Notes: a model not told the origin generated them from the letters alone. 32,537 bases of DNA from Acidobacteriota bacterium (GCA_003222395.1 QHWB01000072.1:1-32537), one strand, 5' to 3'. Shown: positions 1 to 8,798, counted from the stretch's first letter. Numbers and translations are program-made.

Positions 1-192
1 AAATCCAGCAGCCACAAGTTCTGGCGAGGTACAGGACTCCTGCATGAGTACACTCTCGCAGCGTCACCGAATTTTACGCACCGTTCACGCTCACGGTTTG
101 CTCGCAGTGATTGTGTGATACACGTAATCCGTGAGCTCGCGAAGCCGATTGGCCGCCGCATCTGGGCATCCCACCCCGCCCCGCGGCACCGA

Positions 193-263
193 GGGAATTT
201 CAACAGAGTGACTGGCAATCAGCGCGGCCGCGATCGTCGCCTTGGCGGAAATTTCAGCAGAGT
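193..263. repeat. Pair of short direct repeats, possible IS end remnants
   Basis: Two 17-base segments at 193-209 and 247-263 (gggaatttcaacagagt and ggaaatttcagcagagt) match at 15 of 17 positions in the same orientation. They lie just upstream of transposase relics, so they may be remains of IS terminal sequences; that is inference. The rest of 1-314 has no convincing gene. Confidence 0.35.
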
Positions 264-314
264 CCATTCAGCCATTCTACCTGGAAGCCGAATCGCCCGG
301 TTTCCGGTTCTGAG

Positions 315-500
315 AACGCCAAGGTTGAGCGCGTCGGCGCGAGCGCGCGAGGACGCTTCTCAAGGTGCCGCTCCTGGATCTTCTAGTGATTCTGAACGCG
401 CGGCACCTCGAACGCGTGCTCCATCAGTTCGTTGATCATCACAACCAGCACCGACCGCATCGGCGCCTGAAGCTGACGCGGCCGATGGCCACACGTGTCG
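315..500 (+). pseudogene. IS transposase, C-terminal relic (integrase core)
   Basis: From 366 the frame reads LLVILNARHLERVLHQFVDH followed by HNQHRPHRRLKLTRP, which is the typical C-terminal end of the DDE/integrase-core transposases of the IS481/IS3 type (pattern LxxNxRHLExVLxxFVxHYNxxRPHRxL). Just upstream, another frame at 315 reads NAKVER, matching the 'NAxAER' segment that normally precedes it by about 20 residues, so at least one frameshift separates the parts. No catalytic DDE core or start codon is left. It is a non-functional remnant. Its N-terminal counterpart appears downstream on the opposite strand, so the element was rearranged or two copies decayed here. Confidence 0.7.
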
Positions 501-532
501 GAATCTCGCCGACAGGTGCAGTCGCAGGCATG

Positions 533-720
533 TCGCGATGCCACCGCACGACGGTATCCGGCTGCACGAGCACCACCGCCGTGCGCCAGTGCCGCCAGAT
601 TCGGGCCAAGGCGATCGAAAACAGTTGATCGCACGTCAGGACGTGCGGGCGGTTGATCCTGCGTCTCATCGCCGCTGCCGCAGCGCCCGGGTTTCCAAGA
701 TCAATGGCCGATCGCCGCGG
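533..720 (-). pseudogene. IS transposase, N-terminal relic (inverted)
   Basis: On the minus strand one frame reads LTCDQLFSIALARIWRHWRT then AVVLVQPDTVVRWHRD. This matches the region just before the integrase core in the same transposase family (W..A..V.PETVLRWHR). After WHRD the frame loses similarity. The fragment points towards the C-terminal relic on the plus strand, so the two pieces converge and cannot belong to one continuous gene without an inversion. 721-930 between this relic and the next gene shows nothing I can assign. Confidence 0.65.
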
Positions 721-930
721 AGCGCCAACGCCGGCGCGCGGCCGACGATGAGCAACTCCAGCATGCGTCGATCGTGGCCGCGTCGGCGCGAAAATCAACG
801 CGGACGAGTTCCGGCGAGGTCAAGGTGTCTCGCGTCGGCCTCGTTGGTTGACTTCGAGCTGTCACGCGTGGGCGAACGACCGGACCTGCCGCCTGGCCGG
901 GCGCCCACGCAACCCGAACGTGCAGCGCGG

Positions 931-1776
931 CTACCGATTTTCGCTCGGCGTCGCGGTGCGGAACGTCAGCTCAGGCACCACGCGGACGACCGTCCGCTCG
1001 ACGTGCGCCACAACGCCCGCAAGCTTCTTCTGAATCGCTGCCGCGCGCTCGGCGCCATATGCCAGTCTCGTTGCTGGACCCTTGTCCAACTCGGCGAAGT
1101 CGTGCGCCAGCGTCGCGACGATGAACTCGCTGCCGTCGCCGCCGAAGAGACCTTGGTAAACCGCTACACCGCCGGTCGCCAGCTGCTTGTGAGCCGGGAT
1201 CAGATCTGTTTTGATGTAGTTTTCAAAATCGGCCGCGCGCCCCACAGCGATGGAGTACGCGCTGACGACGACCATCGGCAGCTGCGCGTTGGGCTCAGGA
1301 AGGTACGTCAGATCGGTGCGCAGGCGAACGACGGAGGTCCGCTGGCTCGCGATGAACCGACGGCTCTTCTGCGCGTAAGATCGCGCTCCGTCCTGTCCGA
1401 GCGCTTTGACGATCGGGTTGTCTCGATCGCGTTCGGCCAGGTTCGCGGCGGGTGTCAGGAACGCGTATTCAAATGACGGTCCAATCGCCGTCACAAAAGC
1501 GTTGCGTTGCGTGACGCCGCCCTTCTTCAAGGTCGGAATGGTTTCGTTCTTCTGGAACTCCAGCCATTCGTTCGCCAACTCGGGTTTGATTTGCACGATC
1601 GTGACGCTCACGAGCGGCATCTTGGATACGTCAGCTACCGCCGGCCCCGTGGCCTGTGCCACGGCAACGCTCTGAAGAACTGGGGGTTGGCGTCCAGACA
1701 CGATTTCGGGCCGTAGAACGAACGCGACGGTTAATGCGATCCCTGTTAAAACCAGCGCGGCTTTATATTTGACCAT
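931..1776 (-). CDS. Secreted protein with two NIPSNAP/ABM-like halves
   Basis: The 281-residue product starts at the ATG at 1776, preceded by a clear AAAGGAG ribosome site; the frame stays open further upstream but without coding character. Residues 1-28 form a signal peptide or membrane anchor (MVKYKAALVLTGIALTVAFV). The mature part contains two similar alpha+beta halves: the first begins VSVTIVQIKPELANEWLEFQ, the second VVVSAYSIAVGRAADFENYI. Each is followed by a short helix and a strand ending in similar F.VAT/YAFLT motifs. This resembles the dimeric alpha-beta barrel folds of NIPSNAP and antibiotic-biosynthesis monooxygenase-like domains. No catalytic residues are recognisable, so the function is unknown. 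It stands alone between transposon relics and the chaperonin region. Confidence 0.8.
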   Translation of the reverse strand: MVKYKAALVLTGIALTVAFVLRPEIVSGRQPPVLQSVAVAQATGPAVADVSKMPLVSVTIVQIKPELANEWLEFQKNETIPTLKKGGVTQRNAFVTAIGPSFEYAFLTPAANLAERDRDNPIVKALGQDGARSYAQKSRRFIASQRTSVVRLRTDLTYLPEPNAQLPMVVVSAYSIAVGRAADFENYIKTDLIPAHKQLATGGVAVYQGLFGGDGSEFIVATLAHDFAELDKGPATRLAYGAERAAAIQKKLAGVVAHVERTVVRVVPELTFRTATPSENR

Positions 1777-2137
1777 TCGATTCTCCTTTGTCCTCACCAC
1801 GGTTGTGTAGACGCAAACACTGGCCGATCCACCGGGATTCTGGCTGTTCCCATTTGCACACCACATCAACAACACTGCCGACGTTGTAAATCGAGCCATA
1901 GGCGATCGTCTTTCGTCGCCGTCGCGTCGTCTCATTGAACCAACCACCTGCATCTTGGCTGCGATCGCAGCTCGACGGGAATCGTGGCCGAATTGTTCGC
2001 ATTCTAATCCGGTCACCCACCTGACAACGATCCCCCGGACCAGATAAAACGCATCGGCAGCGTAGTCGGCACCACCTAAGCTGTCTGTCCCGTTTCGCAC
2101 ACTTGAAAGAGAACCGACTCTCAGCGACTGTGCGGTG
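1777..2137. other. Intergenic stretch without identifiable gene
   Basis: Apart from the ribosome-binding site of the minus-strand gene at its left edge, I see no supported gene, RNA or strong hairpin here. Open frames on the minus strand are low-complexity read-throughs of the upstream region of that gene. Confidence 0.5.
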
Positions 2138-2260
2138 TTCAATCCGAGACATCGCGAAGCCGAGCCATCGCGAGAGACTGTCGGGTATCCAGAATATGTT
2201 CAACCTGACTTTCACTATGAGGCGCGGTTCGGCGACCGATGTCGTCGCCCAATTGGGCTC
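2138..2260 (+). repeat. Diverged direct repeat, copy A (small-ORF leader)
   Basis: Starts with caatccgagacatcgc at 2140 and includes an ATG at 2196 in ccagaatatgttca, then atgaggcgcggttcggcgac. The same order of blocks recurs at 2948-3055, about 810 bases downstream, with small insertions and deletions. The repeat covers about 55 bases of leader and the first 15 codons of a small ORF. Confidence 0.75.
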
Positions 2261-2315
2261 GTTACCCGTGAGCCACGTCGGAGCATTGGTTGAACGACGG
2301 GTCGAAGAGCAGTGA
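2196..2315 (+). pseudogene. Decayed copy of the small ORF that precedes groES
   Basis: The 39-codon frame begins MFNLTFTMRRGSATDV and is the counterpart of the intact 62-residue ORF at 3006 (MFRLIATMRRGSATGV). After residue 16 the two differ completely and this copy stops early. Its TGA overlaps the GTG of the next frame (GTGA at 2312-2315), an arrangement that would allow coupled translation. The loss of the conserved C-terminal part suggests a truncated or chimeric copy. Confidence 0.55.
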
Positions 2316-2602
2316 ACATCGAGCTGGAGATCGAAGGCGTGCCCGATTCCGTCATCGCCGGTGCGATACGGAAGAGAGCTCGAACGCTGGGTCAACACAT
2401 CAATCGATCTGGGAACTACCGGGTGACGCTCGGCCCGTCCGAAACGCGAGGAGAGTGGGATCTCGGAATCCGCGCCGCGGCCGGATGGCACGTCGTCTCG
2501 TTTACTGCGCCTGTGGAACAACTGCCGGACATCGTCGACCGAACGTTGCGCGAGCGCCTCGTGCTTCTGGTGTCCGACGCGTCGGCGGCAGGTTGGTGGT
2601 GA
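2312..2602 (+). CDS. Hypothetical protein, 96 codons, 3' end altered
   Basis: GTG start overlapping the preceding stop codon. The product starts MNIELEIEGVPDSVIAGAIR and has a regular alternation of helix and strand (residues 33-70 include GNYRVTLGPSETRGEWDLGI and WHVVSFTAPVEQLPDIVDRT). That looks like real coding sequence: no low-complexity runs, balanced composition. I do not recognise the family. The last 4-5 codons run into a groEL fragment in another frame, so the original C-terminus was probably lost and replaced. It sits in the decayed copy of the chaperonin locus, so it may be a remnant or an inserted gene. Confidence 0.45.
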   Translation: MNIELEIEGVPDSVIAGAIRKRARTLGQHINRSGNYRVTLGPSETRGEWDLGIRAAAGWHVVSFTAPVEQLPDIVDRTLRERLVLLVSDASAAGWW

Positions 2603-2695
2603 TGAACAAATCGGCGTTGCCATCATCATCCGAGCGATTGAAGAGCCGATGCGATGGATTGCGATGAACGCGGGCCATGAGGTTCGATTCGTTTT
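2589..2695 (+). pseudogene. groEL fragment (relic of a second copy)
   Basis: The segment 2591-2682 aligns without gaps to 4951-5042 of the intact groEL. Its frame reads [20 protein letters not shown] then AMNAGHE, corresponding to residues about 431-458 of the intact protein ([20 protein letters not shown]). Many differences are at third codon positions (gat/gac, gaa/gag, att/atc, cat/cac), so the fragment diverged under protein-level constraint before it decayed and is not a recent duplication. No other part of groEL is recognisable around it. 2696-2947 holds only a 24-codon arginine-rich frame at 2795-2869 that I cannot support as a gene. Confidence 0.85.
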
Positions 2696-2947
2696 CGGAT
2701 GCGGCAGGCCGCAACGTCAGGTATTTTTCAGCTGTTTACGTGATCGATTATCGGAAACGAAAATGGCCGCGCATCACTGGTTGGCGGTGTTCTGATGGTG
2801 ACTCGCTCGAAACATGTTCCACGCTCGAACCGCCGTGGACGCCCCGCGATTCGTCGTCGCACGAAATAACCTCACGTTACGCCGGTGGCTTTCGCATGTC
2901 GGAGTACTTCGCCGAGAAGCTCGTCACAGCTGATCGATCCGTGCTGT

Positions 2948-3055
2948 GCAATCCGAGACATCGCCGGCTGTCGCGTCTGAACGATACTGTCTCGGTAGCC
3001 AGAACATGTTCAGACTGATAGCTACGATGAGACGCGGATCGGCGACGGGAGTCCC
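2948..3055 (+). repeat. Diverged direct repeat, copy B (small-ORF leader)
   Basis: Counterpart of 2138-2260. Shared blocks are caatccgagacatcgc at 2949, ccagaacatgttca around 3000 and atgagacgcggatcggcgac at 3027. The two copies share the leader and the ORF start but not the ORF 3' part. Confidence 0.75.
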
Positions 3056-3194
3056 TGCGGCGTGGGGGCGTTACACGACCATTGAGGCCGCCCGACTGGC
3101 CACCGTGATCCTCCTTCACGACGATCGCATCTTGCGCGTGATGATCGTGCGCAACGAAATTCCGCCCGCGTTCGTCGAGTGGGCGGAACGGTGA
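3006..3194 (+). CDS. Small conserved-looking protein upstream of groES (62 aa)
   Basis: ATG at 3006 inside the repeated leader; the product begins MFRLIATMRRGSATGVPAAW and ends IVRNEIPPAFVEWAER. The centre, YTTIEAARLATVILLHDDRI, forms a helix followed by a strand. It is basic at the start and has no signal peptide or membrane segment, so it is probably cytosolic. The leader duplication keeps the same start codon and first 15 residues, which supports translation from this ATG. It ends 111 bases before the groES start and could be co-transcribed with it. No ribosome site of the usual type is seen. Function unknown; the position suggests a link to the heat-shock operon, but that is inference. 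Confidence 0.6.
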   Translation: MFRLIATMRRGSATGVPAAWGRYTTIEAARLATVILLHDDRILRVMIVRNEIPPAFVEWAER

Positions 3195-3244
3195 ATTTCC
3201 AAATTCCGCATCGCTGCAGAAATCACGGCCGCGATTCTTTCAAG

Positions 3245-3262
3245 AGGCGGCACACGCCGCCT
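3245..3262 (+). promoter_or_regulatory. Perfect 7-bp hairpin before groES
   Basis: aggcggc-acac-gccgcct forms a perfect stem with a four-base loop 43 bases before the groES ATG. There is no T-run, so it is not a standard terminator. No CIRCE element (TTAGCACTC-N9-GAGTGCTAA) is seen upstream. It could be a leader structure or an attenuation element. Confidence 0.4.
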
Positions 3263-3305
3263 TGCCGGGAATGACGCTTCCCGAGGAAAGGTGACCAAGA
3301 ACGTC

Positions 3306-3617
3306 ATGGATATCAGACCGCTCCACGATCGGATCATCGTTCGGCGCCTCGAAGAAGGCGAGCAGAAAAGCGGTGCGATCATCATCCCGGACACGGCGAA
3401 AGAGAAGCCGCAACGGGGCGAGGTGATCGCCGCCGGTAGTGGCAAGGTGAAAGACGACGGCAAGCGCGTCCCGCTCGATGTGAAACCGGGCGATCAGATC
3501 CTCTTTGGCAAGTACACGAGCCAGGAAGTCAAGCTCGATGGCAAGGAGTATCTCATCCTGCGAGAAGACGAAGTGCTGGCGGTCATTGATGGCGGCGGGA
3601 CGACACACAGAAAGTAA
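3306..3617 (+). CDS. groES: Co-chaperonin GroES
   Basis: The 103-residue protein is the heptameric lid of the GroEL chamber. It begins [20 protein letters not shown], carries the mobile-loop segment [20 protein letters not shown] (residues about 20-40), and then [20 protein letters not shown] and REDEVLAVI, all family hallmarks. Length is normal for the family (about 95-105). I chose the ATG at 3306 from family length. A GTG at 3291, four bases after a GAGG, would add five residues and has the better-placed ribosome site, so it remains possible. It is followed after 50 bases by groEL, the usual order. Confidence 0.95.
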   Translation: MDIRPLHDRIIVRRLEEGEQKSGAIIIPDTAKEKPQRGEVIAAGSGKVKDDGKRVPLDVKPGDQILFGKYTSQEVKLDGKEYLILREDEVLAVIDGGGTTHRK

Positions 3618-3667
3618 CAAGCCGGCTTGGCGCGGGCAGTAGAACGCGGGGCCGCAGGAGATCCGTT

Positions 3668-5284
<1,617 letters not shown>

Positions 5285-5606
5285 TGATCATGTGCCGACC
5301 GTAATTGCGGTTGTGCCTACTAAAAACTCCGTCGGCCGGCACGGTGGTGTCCTATCGCGCCTTTCTGGTGAACGTCTGAGCGTTGGGAGGATGTTCTTTG
5401 TGGCCGAACGCTCGGGCGACTCTGGCTGAGAACGGCGATGACGAACACGTCGAAGGTGAGGTCACGCGTTATCGTTCTTCGGCAGCTGGCTGGAACGAAC
5501 TCGAGGCTCGCACATTCGCGGACCGCGCGTTCTAGTCAGTTGCGCCCGCAGCAACCGCTCGGGTGGCACCGACGGACGTCTTCGCCACCCAGACAAGGAA
5601 AACACG
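5285..5606. other. groEL downstream region and structured leader of the next gene
   Basis: No gene is supported in these 322 bases. Two structures can be drawn on the plus strand: gagaacg at 5428-5434 with cgttctt at 5473-5479 (inner gcgatgac/gtcacgc stem), and gggtggc at 5561-5567 with gccaccc at 5584-5590, a 7-bp stem ending 16 bases before the next ATG. The second could affect translation of the downstream small membrane protein. A further weak pair gagcgtt/aacgctc surrounds 5381-5412. Confidence 0.4.
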
Positions 5607-5831
5607 ATGCTGAAAGATGTAACTCGTTCGAGATTGATCCAGATCTGGTTTGCGGCCGTTGCGCTGGTCGTCGTCGCCGGCATTGCGCTCGGCGTGAGCG
5701 TAACCGGCGGGACGGGGGCCATGCTGCTCGCGCTGTCCCTGGTCCCGGCACTTCTGATCCTGATGTTGTGGCCTGGCCACCCGGCGCCCACGATCGCAGA
5801 AGTGCTCCATAACGGTAAGCGACGACGTTGA
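5607..5831 (+). CDS. Small two-helix membrane protein (74 aa)
   Basis: ATG at 5607 with AAGGAAAA ribosome site. After a short basic N-terminus (MLKDVTRSRLIQI) there are two hydrophobic helices, roughly residues 12-32 (WFAAVALVVVAGIALGVSV) and 36-55 (AMLLALSLVPALLILMLW), then a short polar tail ending GKRRR. It should be an inner-membrane hairpin protein with basic ends. No catalytic or binding motif is seen and the function is unknown. The 5' leader contains a stable hairpin. The next gene starts 56 bases downstream on the same strand, so the two may be co-transcribed. Confidence 0.75.
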   Translation: MLKDVTRSRLIQIWFAAVALVVVAGIALGVSVTGGTGAMLLALSLVPALLILMLWPGHPAPTIAEVLHNGKRRR

Positions 5832-5887
5832 CAGCACAACGCCCGCTCGCGGTGTGCGATTGGCGACGATAGAAAAGAAGGCCCCAT

Positions 5888-6586
5888 ATGTTGAATGTGC
5901 GTACGGTGGGGATCTGCGCGTTCGGGATCGTGTTTGCGACACACGGGCTCGACGGTCAAGGTCTCTCGCAATATCGGAACTTCGCGTTGGGAAGCGACGT
6001 GGCCTCGATCTCCATTCTCACAGGCGGCACAGCCTCTGAGGCAAAAACGATCCACAAGCGCCCGGCGCTGCTGCAGGATCTCGAGTGGAGGCCCTCGCGC
6101 TGGATCCTCGGATCGGTCTCGCCGTCGACGGATGCGGTCAGACAGATCGTGTTCAGCTTCTATGACGATCGACTATTCCGAATCGTCGTCGACTACGACC
6201 ACGAACGGACCGAAGGGCTGACCGACGCCGACATGATCGACGCGATCTCCGCGGTATATGGGACACGCCTCACGCGCACCTCGGGGCGAGCCGCGCGAGT
6301 CGTATCGCGCGTCGAAATTGAATCCGGTTCGTCGGTGGCGAAGTGGGGAGATGCCGGGCACGTCGTGGCGCTCTACCGAACGGCGTCGTACGGCGACGCA
6401 TTCCGGCTGATCGTGACCGATTCGGCGCTCGCTGCCCTCGCACGGAAAGCAGAGGTTCGGGCCGCACGTCTCGACGCGCAAGAAGCGCCGAGCCGCGAAA
6501 TCGCCCGGCAGAAGAAGGAACGAGACGATGGTCGTGCGGCCGCCGAAAAAGCACGCGTCGCGAACAAAGGCGCGTTCCGGCCATGA
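5888..6586 (+). CDS. Secreted hypothetical protein (232 aa)
   Basis: ATG at 5888 with AGAAGG about 8 bases upstream. The first 23 residues look like a signal peptide (MLNVRTVGICAFGIVFATHG). The mature part has a globular region (VRQIVFSFYDDRLFRIVVDY, then DADMIDAISAVYGT) and a C-terminal charged helix, residues about 185-230, rich in Arg, Lys, Glu and Ala (EIARQKKERDDGRAAAEKAR). The pattern of a strand pair followed by YDDRLFRIVVDYDxxxTEGLT is repeated in many secreted acidobacterial proteins, but I cannot assign a family. Probably periplasmic, function unknown. Confidence 0.75.
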   Translation: MLNVRTVGICAFGIVFATHGLDGQGLSQYRNFALGSDVASISILTGGTASEAKTIHKRPALLQDLEWRPSRWILGSVSPSTDAVRQIVFSFYDDRLFRIVVDYDHERTEGLTDADMIDAISAVYGTRLTRTSGRAARVVSRVEIESGSSVAKWGDAGHVVALYRTASYGDAFRLIVTDSALAALARKAEVRAARLDAQEAPSREIARQKKERDDGRAAAEKARVANKGAFRP

Positions 6587-6606
6587 ACACATGAACACTA
6601 GACCGG

Positions 6607-6761
6607 CAAGGAGGCAGTCGTCGCGATACTCAGGCCGGGCGAGTTTTTCGGCGAAGGGTGTCTGGCGGGCCAGCCGGTCCGCATGGCAAGCGCCATGGGC
6701 GATGACGCCGAGCACGATCCTCATCAACAGCTCCCTGCTGCGCGTGGTTCTACAGGACTGA
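6607..6761 (+). pseudogene. Crp/Fnr regulator relic with internal deletion
   Basis: The frame from 6607 reads GKEAVVAILRPGEFFGEGCL then AGQPVRMA, the conserved end of the cyclic-nucleotide-binding barrel of Crp/Fnr regulators. The neighbouring frame continues AMTPSTIL, the next conserved segment, and then jumps directly to INSSLLRVVLQD and a stop. That last stretch matches the extreme C-terminus (HSSLLxVVLHD) of the same family. So about 100 codons covering the dimer helix and helix-turn-helix were deleted and a frameshift is present. Not functional. Confidence 0.8.
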
Positions 6762-6824
6762 ACCGTGTTCACGAATGCGCGCATCCACACAGAAATCTCG
6801 GGATCGGGGAAATGACTGTTCGGG

Positions 6825-6914
6825 ATGCTGCCGAAGACCAAGCGGGCGTTCGACGCGCAGGCGTTTCTCAACTCGCCCGGCCGGCGAGAAGAGGGGTCAA
6901 CTGTTGACATTTAG
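6825..6914 (+). pseudogene. Crp/Fnr regulator relic, N-terminal piece
   Basis: The 29-residue frame MLPKTKRAFDAQAFLNSPGR ends after ten more residues at a TAG. It matches the N-terminal start of the same Crp/Fnr subfamily as the preceding relic (PK.KxAFDAxxFLxSxG). It lies downstream of the C-terminal piece, so it belongs to a second, tandem copy or a rearranged one. Confidence 0.55.
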
Positions 6915-6948
6915 GACGGGAGCTGCGGCTGTCGGTGCTCAGTCAGCG

Positions 6949-7290
6949 TCAGGATGCGCGATCGAACACGACTGTGAGGGCCCGCAGGTTCGGCGTGACC
7001 GTCCTGCTGGCCAGCGTCCAGGCATCTGAGTAACTGGGCCGAGCAGTGGCTGGTTCTGGGTTCGTCCACCACTCCTCGCGCACGCGTGCTTGGTCTCGAA
7101 GTGTAAATCCGAGGAGGTCTTCGATTTCCGCGAACGTCAAAACCACGGTGTTCGCGTATCTGTTCTCCAGGTACTTGTAAAGCGACAAATAGGCGCCGGA
7201 CATAACGGACGGTTCCTGCTTGGACGCGTCGATCCGTGGTTCAACCTCCGTGTACGCGGTCGAACGTCGCCTTTTCATCCACGCCAGCAT
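6949..7290 (-). CDS. DUF7662-like small protein
   Basis: The C-terminal 85 residues (from MSGAYLSLYKYLENRYANTV) show the DUF7662 pattern: Y..L..YL, then VVLTFAEIEDLLGFTL, an aromatic WW pair (REEWWTNPE), and a final strand TPNLRALTVVFDRAS. The family is often a stand-alone or C-terminal domain of unknown role in nuclease- or antirestriction-like contexts. The start is uncertain: the ATG at 7290 has AGGA 6 bases upstream, the ATG at 7302 overlaps a short upstream frame as ATGA, and the ATG at 7203 would give only the conserved domain. I chose 7290. The gene is isolated, opposite to its neighbours. Confidence 0.7.
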   Translation of the reverse strand: MLAWMKRRRSTAYTEVEPRIDASKQEPSVMSGAYLSLYKYLENRYANTVVLTFAEIEDLLGFTLRDQARVREEWWTNPEPATARPSYSDAWTLASRTVTPNLRALTVVFDRAS

Positions 7291-7302
7291 CGCGGTCCTC
7301 AT

Positions 7303-7700
7303 CCTTTCGCGACAGTCGCTCGCGGTTGTGCAACTCTGTGGCTGATACTCTCGAACATCGCTCTCCTAACGCTCGGGAAGAGTTCGAAGCCATGGACTTC
7401 CATAGTGTCGTACTACTGCCAAGTGAGTCCACTCTCGTCATGCGCCATGTATCACTCGTGACAGTTTATTGGCATTACGGTTCTGGAGCACTGTGAAAAA
7501 TAGAGGAGCTGCATCGGGTATCGAACCAACCCACGGCGAATCTATGTCCGCAACCCGCCGCAACGAGATGCGTCTTTTATTGTTGACCCGCGTGCCTCTT
7601 GGGTCCCGCCGCGCGCCTGATGCGCACAAAAGTTCTGTAAGGATGCGATGCCATCGTGAGAAAGTAATACAAGCGTCGTTCGTTGGGCGGAGGAGGCGTG
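7303..7700. other. Intergenic region between DUF7662 gene and kinase
   Basis: Contains a 19-codon minus-strand frame (MFESISHRVAQPRATVAKG) with an AGGAG site, ending in an ATGA overlap with an upstream ATG of the DUF7662 gene, and a tRNA 3'-end-like segment. Otherwise nothing identifiable; the right end holds the GGAGGAGG ribosome site of the kinase. Confidence 0.4.
7504..7531 (-). other. tRNA 3'-end-like segment
   Basis: The minus strand reads ggttcgatacccgatgcagc followed by tcc, with a TTCGATA T-loop, a partly paired T-stem and an acceptor-like tail, but no CCA and no complete cloverleaf upstream (a possible 5-bp stem gcgga/ttcgc encloses only six bases). It could be a relic left by integration at a tRNA gene. 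Confidence 0.25.
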
Positions 7701-8798
7701 ATGTTACACGAGTTCATCGGCTTCAATCGGGATGTGATCATTTCGCGTACGAAAGAACGGGTGCGCGCGCGTGCGTGGCCGTTTGTGTCCACAGACGAAC
7801 TCGAGTACGGCGTGCCTCGATTCCTGACGGAGCTGTCGGAAACGTTGCGGTTAGCGACCACTGCCACGCCATTTGACGCGGGCGCGATCCGCGCCTCCGC
7901 CGCGCGGCACGGCGAGGAGCTCCTGGCGTCCGGCTTCAATGTCTCTCAGGTAGTAAACGACTACGGCGACATTTGCCAAACGGTCACCGAGCTCGCCGTT
8001 GAGCAGAGCGCGCCGATCACTGTTGAGGAGTTCAAGACGCTGAATCGCTGTCTTGACATCGCAATTGCCGAAGCGGTCACCGTGCATACGCGCGTGTCAG
8101 CACACACACGTTCAACCGAAGAAGTCGAACGTCTCGGGCAAGCCGCTCACGAACTTCGAGACATTCTCAATAGTGCGCTCCTTGCCTTCCAGGCGCTGAA
8201 GCGAGGAAACGTCGCGATAAACGGCAGCACCGGGGCAGTCCTCGGCCGCAGCCTCACAGGCCTGAGGGACGTCGTCGACCGCACATTGTCCGAAGTTCGC
8301 CTTGAGGCTGGCAAACAGCGGCGCGAGCGACTGCCAGTGATCACGCTCCTCGACGAAATAGCTGCCGCGGCGTTGCTGCATGCCGAGTACCGCGACATCG
8401 CGTTCACCGTCGACTCGATCGATCCCGCCCTGGCTGTCGACGGGGATCCGCAGCTGCTTACGTCTGCGGTGATGAATCTGTTGCAGAACGCGTTCAAGCA
8501 CACGCCGTCGGGCGGCAACGTCGTGCTGAGGGCGCGCGCAGACGGCGTCCGGGTGGTCATCGAGATTGAAGACGAATGCGGAGGTGTTCCGGACGGTACG
8601 GGCGACCCGTTCCAACCGTTCGGCGAGCGGCGCGGGCAGGACCGGTCCGGCCTCGGCCTCGGGCTCTCGATCGCGCGAAAGGCCGTCAGAGCTCATCGCG
8701 GTGACATCCTGATCCGCAACATGCCGGGCAAAGGATGCATCTTCATCATCGATCTGCCGGTGGCGGCGGACGTGCGCTGTCCGCAAACCGTCGGGTAG
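7701..8798 (+). CDS. Soluble sensor histidine kinase with RsbRD-like N-terminus
   Basis: The 365-residue protein starts at the ATG at 7701 behind a strong GGAGGAGG. No membrane segment is present, so it acts in the cytosol. Residues 1-130 are helical and match the RsbRD/'RNA-polymerase regulator' type sensory domain (FLTELSETLR, SGFNVSQVVNDYGDICQTVT, LNRCLDIAIAEAV). The phosphoacceptor segment is AAHELRDILNSALL with His150; the common consensus is HELRNPL, so Asn-Pro is replaced by Asp-Ile. The ATPase domain has the N-box NLLQNAFKHT, G1 EDECGGVP and G2 GLGLGLSIARKAV. No response regulator is adjacent, making it an orphan kinase. Confidence 0.9.
   Translation: MLHEFIGFNRDVIISRTKERVRARAWPFVSTDELEYGVPRFLTELSETLRLATTATPFDAGAIRASAARHGEELLASGFNVSQVVNDYGDICQTVTELAVEQSAPITVEEFKTLNRCLDIAIAEAVTVHTRVSAHTRSTEEVERLGQAAHELRDILNSALLAFQALKRGNVAINGSTGAVLGRSLTGLRDVVDRTLSEVRLEAGKQRRERLPVITLLDEIAAAALLHAEYRDIAFTVDSIDPALAVDGDPQLLTSAVMNLLQNAFKHTPSGGNVVLRARADGVRVVIEIEDECGGVPDGTGDPFQPFGERRGQDRSGLGLGLSIARKAVRAHRGDILIRNMPGKGCIFIIDLPVAADVRCPQTVG

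Noticed and set aside
538-1476. 312-codon plus-strand open frame
   Set aside because: It is antisense to the secreted protein gene at 931-1776, has Arg-rich composition typical of GC-rich shadow frames and no recognisable domain.
2795-2869. 24-codon arginine-rich ORF (MVTRSKHVPRSNRRGRPAIR...)
   Set aside because: No ribosome site, very short, and the sequence lies in the eroded copy of the chaperonin locus.
3195-3305. CIRCE element or sigma-32 promoter before groES
   Set aside because: No TTAGCACTC/GAGTGCTAA pair and no convincing sigma-32 consensus is visible; only a hairpin is present.
5551-5590. T-box riboswitch (gggtggcaccgacgg resembles the T-box AGGGTGGNACCGCGG)
   Set aside because: One extra A breaks the conserved ACCGCG, the 3' strand does not form the usual antiterminator pairing, no Stem I specifier is clear, and the downstream gene is not an amino-acid gene. 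An Infernal search with the T-box model would decide.
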